Assembly: GCA_052033505.1 (NCBI GenBank)
Contig: JBPOJN010000042.1
Span: 13,812-77,811, forward strand
From: JBPOJN01 sp052033505
GTDB lineage: Bacteria; UBA10199; JACPAL01; GCA-016699445
DNA: 64,000 nt
Direction of reading: 5' to 3'
Shown piece after piece: positions 59,437-64,000 of this stretch. The notes beneath the pieces were generated by a model, which was given only the letters and a program-made list of their open reading frames with translations, had not been told where the DNA came from and did not search any database. The position numbers and the translations under genes were made by a program. The first letter of the stretch is position 1. Every line of letters starts with the position of its first letter.

Positions 59437-62001
59437 TCACTCCCTCGCTACCACAGTGTCATACAGCCCGTAATGGGTTAGCCCCTCGTGGCTTTCGATC
59501 CCTGTGTAGCGGAGTGAGGCGTCTTCGTAGCGGCGGAAGGCGCAGACGGCCTGATTCATCTGCTCGGTGTTGAACACCTTGAGTCGCACGAGCAAGTGGA
59601 AATCATTTACCGTCAGACCAGTGACAGTCTCGAACAGGGCCGGCTCGATCTTGGTGATAACGTCTTGCAGCGTGTTCTCTCGAAAATCGGTCAGATACAT
59701 GAATGCCGGAATGCGTGTCGCGAACTTGATGAGCTTCTCCTGCACGAGTTTTCGTTTGGACTTGAACTCCTTCTCCTCGTCGGTGAGCTGCCTCTTCTCT
59801 TTCGCCGACAAGTCCTTGTCCTTCGCCTTATTCTTAAGTTCTTTAACCTTCTCACTTTTGTTGATGATGGTTTCGATGATGTTGTCGCCGAGCGAGCGCC
59901 AGCCTTCGATGCGCTCCACGGCAGCCATCGCTTCGGGATTGTCCAGGATACGGCGGAGGGTATCATTATCTACGTTTACGAGCAGCGCGCTCTCCCACTT
60001 GCGCGCCAGCAGCGTGGCCGAGGTTCCGGCCATCGCGATGTCGAGTATGTGCCCCGCATCAATCTGAGTCATGTTCGCGCCATCGTAGGCCAGCACAGGC
60101 AGGAACGACACAAGGTCCTTGACCGCGTTCTCCGGGTTTGGCTCGTTGGGCGATAACCCGATCCCGTATTCGGAGAGTTGCCGCAGCGCGCGCGTGGGCG
60201 CGAAGTCGAACACGAAGCAGACCGGCTTGAGGATCTCCTCCGCGTTGGGGTCATCGCCGTGGGGGTTCTTGATCGACCACGGTGACTGCACGCGAAACGC
60301 CGCCTGGAAGTAGGTCTCCGGCGATTTCAGGCTGCGCAGCATCAGGATCGACGACCACTGCGGTACAGTGATACCGGTGGTGAGCTTGCCGCACGAGAGC
60401 GTCATGGTCTTGGTGTCGAAGCCGCTGCCGATGGCCTGGCGCACGGGCGGCAGCGCCTCCAATCCGATGCCCGCCGAGGCACCGGCGGCCACCGTCACCT
60501 TATAGTCGTGCCAAAATACGTTGTGCTTTTCGGCCAGCAGGTTCGCCATCGCATGACAGGCCGCGACGTTGGGCAGGAACCAGAACGAGTGTTGTAGATA
60601 CGGTAACAGGCGCGAGTCCGAATACGGAAACGGAGGCCTGGTGCCGGTCTTGAGATGCTCCACCGCCTTGGGCGCATACCCGCCGCGGATGATGTCCAGC
60701 CATTTCTGCACATCGCTCTTGTGCTTGAACTGCGCCTTATCGCCCGTGCCCGAGGCCTCGAAGAAGGCGTTCAGGTCGAACTCGTCGAACTCACCGGCGC
60801 TCGCTATCGCCACCAGCTCGTCTGGCATCTGATAGGTGAGCAGCCGCATCTGCGGCAGCGCGCCGTAGGGGTTCCACTTGCCGGGATACTTCCTCGTGAA
60901 CTCTTCCTTGGCGCGCTGCTCGTCGGTGTAAGTCCAGTTAAAGATTGCTTCTTCGATGAACTCGCCCGTGGCCAGCGCCTTGAACGGCGTGCCGGAGAGG
61001 TAAAGGTAGGCCTTTGAGGTAATGGGCAGGAATTCAATCTCTTTCTCCGAGAGTTCGCTAAGGCCCTCGTTCACTCCTTCCAAGCCGGTGGCATATTCGA
61101 GCTTGGCCTCCTTCTTGGCGACTGCCTCTTCCTCGCCCTCGAACAGTTCCTTGGCGGTGTCGCGCCACGCGCCAAAGTGGTATTCGTCGAAGACGACCAA
61201 ATCCCACTTCACCGAGCGTAGCCAAGTGTGCCTTGGCTTAATGTTCCCCGCGTCGTCGCGACCCAGCAAGTCTTGAAACGAGCCGAAATAGACAACCGGC
61301 TTTCTTTGGTCAACTTTCGTCGGGTCGCTACCGGATGAGCGGGAGAGGTATTGCCACCCATCGAAGTCGAAATGGGATTCGAGATCTGTCTGCCACGCAT
61401 CCTCGACGGCAGGCTTAAAAGTCACCACTAGGACTCGCTTGGCACCGATCTTCTTCGCCAACTGATAGGCAGTGAAGGTCTTGCCGAAACGCATCTTCGC
61501 GTTCCACAGGAAGCGCGGGACGGCTTTCTTATTCTCAGACCAGATCGATTTGAAGTAGTCGAAAGTCTTTTCAACAGCCTCGATCTGTTCCCGCCGCATT
61601 GCAAACGTCTCGTGGTGCGTGCCGCTGAACTTCTGACCGGTGCGCAGCTCAATGAGGACGGTTTTCACGTCCTTGAGCGTACAGCGCATCCACTCCAACT
61701 CGACTTTCTCAAAGTCCTTCTTAACCAGCGCCTCACGCACGTCGTGGTCGGTGAAGATCGTGCCGTCGTCGCGCTCGGCCGACTCGTCGAGTTCGATCTT
61801 ATAGTTCTTGATCGCGGCGGTCTTCAGCTGCTCGGCGACGCGTTGTTTCACGTCGCGCGCGGTCTGCCCCACCTTGAGGAGACCTGCGTGTGCCTTGTCC
61901 GCAATGGCGTAGGCGTAGATGCGCGGCCGGGCTTCCGGCTTGGGCTCCAGGATTTCTTCTATGGGTTTACTCATCGTCACTGGCTTCTGTGGTGTCGCCA
62001 T
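59437..62001 (-). CDS. Restriction-type SF2 helicase with N-terminal T5orf172/GIY-YIG-like domain
   Basis: 854 residues. Residues 27-65 (RIYAYAIADKAHAGLLKVGQ and TARDVKQRVAEQLKT) match the T5orf172 GIY-YIG-like nuclease/adaptor. The helicase follows: NAKMRFGKTFTAYQLA (Walker A-like, about 167-182), VVFDEYHFGAW (DEYH, about 270) and a late TTGITVPQWSSILML plus FQAAFRVQSPW, typical of type I/III restriction helicases. The C-terminus is helical. It overlaps the preceding methylase by 35 bp; an ATG at 61974 would reduce this to 8 bp, but the ATG at 62001 has a GAGAG site. Likely the translocase/nuclease subunit of the restriction system. Confidence 0.85.
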   Translation of the reverse strand: MATPQKPVTMSKPIEEILEPKPEARPRIYAYAIADKAHAGLLKVGQTARDVKQRVAEQLKTAAIKNYKIELDESAERDDGTIFTDHDVREALVKKDFEKVELEWMRCTLKDVKTVLIELRTGQKFSGTHHETFAMRREQIEAVEKTFDYFKSIWSENKKAVPRFLWNAKMRFGKTFTAYQLAKKIGAKRVLVVTFKPAVEDAWQTDLESHFDFDGWQYLSRSSGSDPTKVDQRKPVVYFGSFQDLLGRDDAGNIKPRHTWLRSVKWDLVVFDEYHFGAWRDTAKELFEGEEEAVAKKEAKLEYATGLEGVNEGLSELSEKEIEFLPITSKAYLYLSGTPFKALATGEFIEEAIFNWTYTDEQRAKEEFTRKYPGKWNPYGALPQMRLLTYQMPDELVAIASAGEFDEFDLNAFFEASGTGDKAQFKHKSDVQKWLDIIRGGYAPKAVEHLKTGTRPPFPYSDSRLLPYLQHSFWFLPNVAACHAMANLLAEKHNVFWHDYKVTVAAGASAGIGLEALPPVRQAIGSGFDTKTMTLSCGKLTTGITVPQWSSILMLRSLKSPETYFQAAFRVQSPWSIKNPHGDDPNAEEILKPVCFVFDFAPTRALRQLSEYGIGLSPNEPNPENAVKDLVSFLPVLAYDGANMTQIDAGHILDIAMAGTSATLLARKWESALLVNVDNDTLRRILDNPEAMAAVERIEGWRSLGDNIIETIINKSEKVKELKNKAKDKDLSAKEKRQLTDEEKEFKSKRKLVQEKLIKFATRIPAFMYLTDFRENTLQDVITKIEPALFETVTGLTVNDFHLLVRLKVFNTEQMNQAVCAFRRYEDASLRYTGIESHEGLTHYGLYDTVVARE

Positions 62002-63577
62002 CGAGAAGCTCTCTCTGGTGCTCGGCTACTTGCGCCTCGATAAATGCGATTTCACTTTTAGTCAGCCCGTATCGCTTGTAGAGCTTCGCGTCGGTCCACT
62101 CTTGCTCTAACGGCAAATCAGGCACAAAGGAATACACGTCGCGCGTCGCGTGCTGCGTGGCTTTGCGAAGCGAGACCAAGAAACGAACGAACCGGGTGCG
62201 CAGATACTTCGCGTAGCTGGCCGCCTCTCCCTCATTGTCGAAGTGCCCGGCAACGAGGTAGGTCTCGGTGCATGCAGTGCCCGGCTCGGCAACGATTGGT
62301 TTGCTCAGGAACTTGGTTTCAATCGCCGCGCTTGTGCCCTGCACGGCAGTCATGAGCACTTTCCACTCGTCAATCCACTCGGGGTTGACCGTAATTGCCT
62401 TTCGCTCCATCCAGCCAACCCGCTGGTTCTCGAAGAGCTTCACCGGCATCTTCAATCCCGCCGCCGACGGCTTGCTCTTAAAGTTCGTGGCGAGTCCGAA
62501 CGGCTTACGGCTGGAAACGCGCTGAACGAGAGTATTTTCTTTCTTTGCCCTCACCTTTTCCAAAATCGGCACCGCCTCATTACGTCGGACGAGAATGTCG
62601 TAAGCATCAAGGCAGCGTTCCACGGCAGGCCCAGTCGGCTGTCCGTCCCAGATGGTCTGCACATCGCACGGCCCATTGGAGTCACGGTCCCACAGGAAAT
62701 ACGAGATACCGCCGCGAATCTTCACACCTGGAAAGGCCTCGTAGAGCTTGGGGTAATCCACAATTTTCCGAAGACGTTTGTCGGAGAGCATCCGCTGCCG
62801 ATACTTGTCGAGGCCTTTGCCCCCGGCCATCCAGCGCGACGGCGTCACAAAAACTGCATAGCGTGGGTCCAGTTCCAAGGCTTGTTCTACAAAGAGCTGA
62901 TAAATAGGGGCGGCGCTGGTGCCGTAACCCCCATCGTCTAATTGATAGGGCGGATTCCCGATGATTACGTCAAATTGCATGTTTCCTCCAAATATCTCGG
63001 CCAGCCGAGTTCTGATGTTGTCGGTGTGAATGAACGCATAGGCGTGGGTTTCGAGACCTTCGCCGCGCTCAAAAGTTTGCTTGCTGGCTCCACAATATTT
63101 GCACTTTTCCTTATCCCATGTGTGTCCGATGCGTTGGAACCAGATGTTCCCATCGTCGCTGGCGAAGGGCTTGGCGATGGAGTGTTGGCTGTTGGCGTGC
63201 TTAGAGCAATACACACTCCGCCGCGCCAGCAGGCTGGTGATTTGCGTTATGCTGATGCCGAATACCTGCTTAGTCAGGATGTGATTTACGCGCTTTTTCA
63301 GCGCCGGAATCTCTTGCTCGAGACCCTTGTTGAGGCGACTGGTGATTTCACGCAGGAACACGCCGGACTTCGTGCAGGGGTCCAGAAACTTCACCGTTTT
63401 GTCGGCCCAGATGTTTGCGCCGTCGTTGTTCGCTGCCCACGCCTCAGCCAGCGTGTCCAGCATCCGGTTCGCGAACTCGGGCGGCGTAAAAACCTCGTCA
63501 TTGGAGAGGTTGGCGATACACGTCAGTACATCTGGATTGCGGCCGCGGCGTAGTGCAAAGCCAGCCTGAGCATTCAT
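61967..63577 (-). CDS. DNA adenine methyltransferase (Eco57I/type IIG-like NPPY family)
   Basis: 536 residues from the ATG at 63577, which has a strong AAAGGAGG ribosome site. SAM motif I: KFLDPCTKSGVFLREI (64-78). Catalytic motif IV: FDVIIGNPPYQLDD (NPPY 208-211). A small Cys cluster between them (CSKH..., CKYCGAS) may bind zinc. The C-terminal half (ENQRVGWMERKAI, VAEPGTACTETYLVAGHF) resembles Eco57I-type target-recognition regions. It N6-methylates adenine to protect self DNA. ATGA overlap with the upstream gene and overlap with the helicase indicate one operon. Probable recognition-modification subunit. Confidence 0.88.
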   Translation of the reverse strand: MNAQAGFALRRGRNPDVLTCIANLSNDEVFTPPEFANRMLDTLAEAWAANNDGANIWADKTVKFLDPCTKSGVFLREITSRLNKGLEQEIPALKKRVNHILTKQVFGISITQITSLLARRSVYCSKHANSQHSIAKPFASDDGNIWFQRIGHTWDKEKCKYCGASKQTFERGEGLETHAYAFIHTDNIRTRLAEIFGGNMQFDVIIGNPPYQLDDGGYGTSAAPIYQLFVEQALELDPRYAVFVTPSRWMAGGKGLDKYRQRMLSDKRLRKIVDYPKLYEAFPGVKIRGGISYFLWDRDSNGPCDVQTIWDGQPTGPAVERCLDAYDILVRRNEAVPILEKVRAKKENTLVQRVSSRKPFGLATNFKSKPSAAGLKMPVKLFENQRVGWMERKAITVNPEWIDEWKVLMTAVQGTSAAIETKFLSKPIVAEPGTACTETYLVAGHFDNEGEAASYAKYLRTRFVRFLVSLRKATQHATRDVYSFVPDLPLEQEWTDAKLYKRYGLTKSEIAFIEAQVAEHQRELLDGDTTEASDDE

Positions 63578-64000
63578 ACGGCCTCCTTTGCGGAGGCGTC
63601 GAGCACAGCGGCTGCCAGCTCGCTCACCGTCACCGGCGGATAGGTCTTGGCGGGCGTGAAGATCTCGTGTTTGCCGATGTGGGCGAAAAGCGAACCATCC
63701 GCGCTGAAAGCCGCCGATTGTGTGAGGGTGTCGAGGCGAAAGTCCCGGCGCTGGAATCTGCCCTTGCCCAGATAGCCCCACTCGGCAAAAGTGATTGATT
63801 GGCCGTCGTGGGTGCGCATTTTGAGTGCATCGCCGTGCACAAGATTCTGCGACAGTACGTAGAACGCGGCACGGTAGAGTTCATCCGACTCATCCAAATT
63901 CAGGTACTCTGAAAGGATCTCCAACATATTCGCGCGGCACTCGGCGAGGTTGTCCGCCAAGAGCTCAATCCCGTAGGTACACATCAGCGCGAGCAGAGCG
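63574..64000 (-). CDS. N6-adenine DNA methylase-related protein, 5'-truncated by window edge
   Basis: The frame is open at the right edge; the visible 141 residues begin with ALLALMCTYGIELLADNLAE, matching the 'IYGIDI.E.NV..ARERL' part of large restriction-associated methylases, then DESDELYRAAFYVLSQNLVHGDAL and a closing helix. The C-terminus SELAAAVLDASAKEAV ends in a stop overlapping the next methylase start. It may be the N-terminal part of a split methylase or an independent subunit; the missing portion lies outside the window. Confidence 0.7.
   Translation of the reverse strand, partial: ALLALMCTYGIELLADNLAECRANMLEILSEYLNLDESDELYRAAFYVLSQNLVHGDALKMRTHDGQSITFAEWGYLGKGRFQRRDFRLDTLTQSAAFSADGSLFAHIGKHEIFTPAKTYPPVTVSELAAAVLDASAKEAV

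Noticed and set aside
1..64000. CRISPR array, prophage or complete insertion sequence
   Set aside because: No evenly spaced direct repeats with unique spacers, no phage structural genes and no intact transposase were found.

Overview
The window looks like part of a chromosome from a Gram-negative bacterium of the broad deltaproteobacterial type (Myxococcota / Bdellovibrionota / uncultured relatives). The outer membrane is implied by a Wzi-like barrel, TolC, MlaC and several lipoproteins. The lineage hint is inference: it rests on an ether-lipid (AGPS) operon, Ser/Thr kinases fused to sulfatase-modifying-factor-like domains, tandem malic enzymes and ferrochelatase. No rRNA, intact tRNA, CRISPR array or complete transposon was seen.

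Layout. 0-2 kb: a 5'-truncated LamG/ConA-like protein converges on a Wzi-like outer-membrane protein. 2-10.3 kb: a tight leftward operon with an AGPS-type FAD enzyme, an AGPS-like short partner, a diacylglycerol-kinase-family lipid kinase, an inositol-phosphotransferase-like PAP2 membrane enzyme, an MMPL/RND lipid exporter and the Wzi-like protein. Opposite it is the glycerol-3-phosphate dehydrogenase gene glpD, so the region reads as a complex-lipid (probably ether-lipid) synthesis and export locus. 10.3-22.2 kb is ordinary housekeeping: apaG, a GST-like gene, two malic enzymes, aldehyde dehydrogenase, trmL, hemH, a serine hydrolase with an internal TAG, LD-carboxypeptidase, a lone nuoI and NAD-type isocitrate dehydrogenase.

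22.2-34.2 kb is a signalling cluster: a HEIVGH-motif protein, two very large Ser/Thr kinases ending in degenerate FGE/SUMF-like domains, a 1202-residue cyclase-like/NTPase/TPR protein, and a secreted protein with six Gly-Gly-Ser-Thr-Pro-Thr repeats. 34.6-43.4 kb holds secreted and lipoproteins, MlaC, a lipase-like hydrolase, gluQ, an Old Yellow Enzyme and a GON-domain lipoprotein whose C-terminus seems frameshifted.

43.5-48 kb mixes accessory genes (Fic protein, toxin-antitoxin pair) with decayed ones (DUF4143 ATPase fragment, nuclease-fold remnant, DUF3147 remnant). 48-53.4 kb is a heavy-metal RND efflux operon (TolC, a small periplasmic protein, a CzcA-like pump, a His-rich protein) with no adaptor gene visible. 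53.4-56.8 kb is a scar-rich junction with truncated genes, an inverted dispersed repeat, strong hairpins, a tRNA-3'-end-like sequence, a GIY-YIG remnant, an XRE regulator, a DnaQ-like exonuclease and a broken KAP NTPase. 56.8-64 kb is a defence-type island: an 834-residue unrecognised protein with a zinc ribbon and a PD-(D/E)XK-like nuclease end, then a helicase/restriction protein with an N-terminal T5orf172 (GIY-YIG-like) domain and two adenine-methylase genes, the first cut by the window edge. The 834-residue nuclease candidate and the paired kinase-FGE proteins are the best candidates for undescribed biology.
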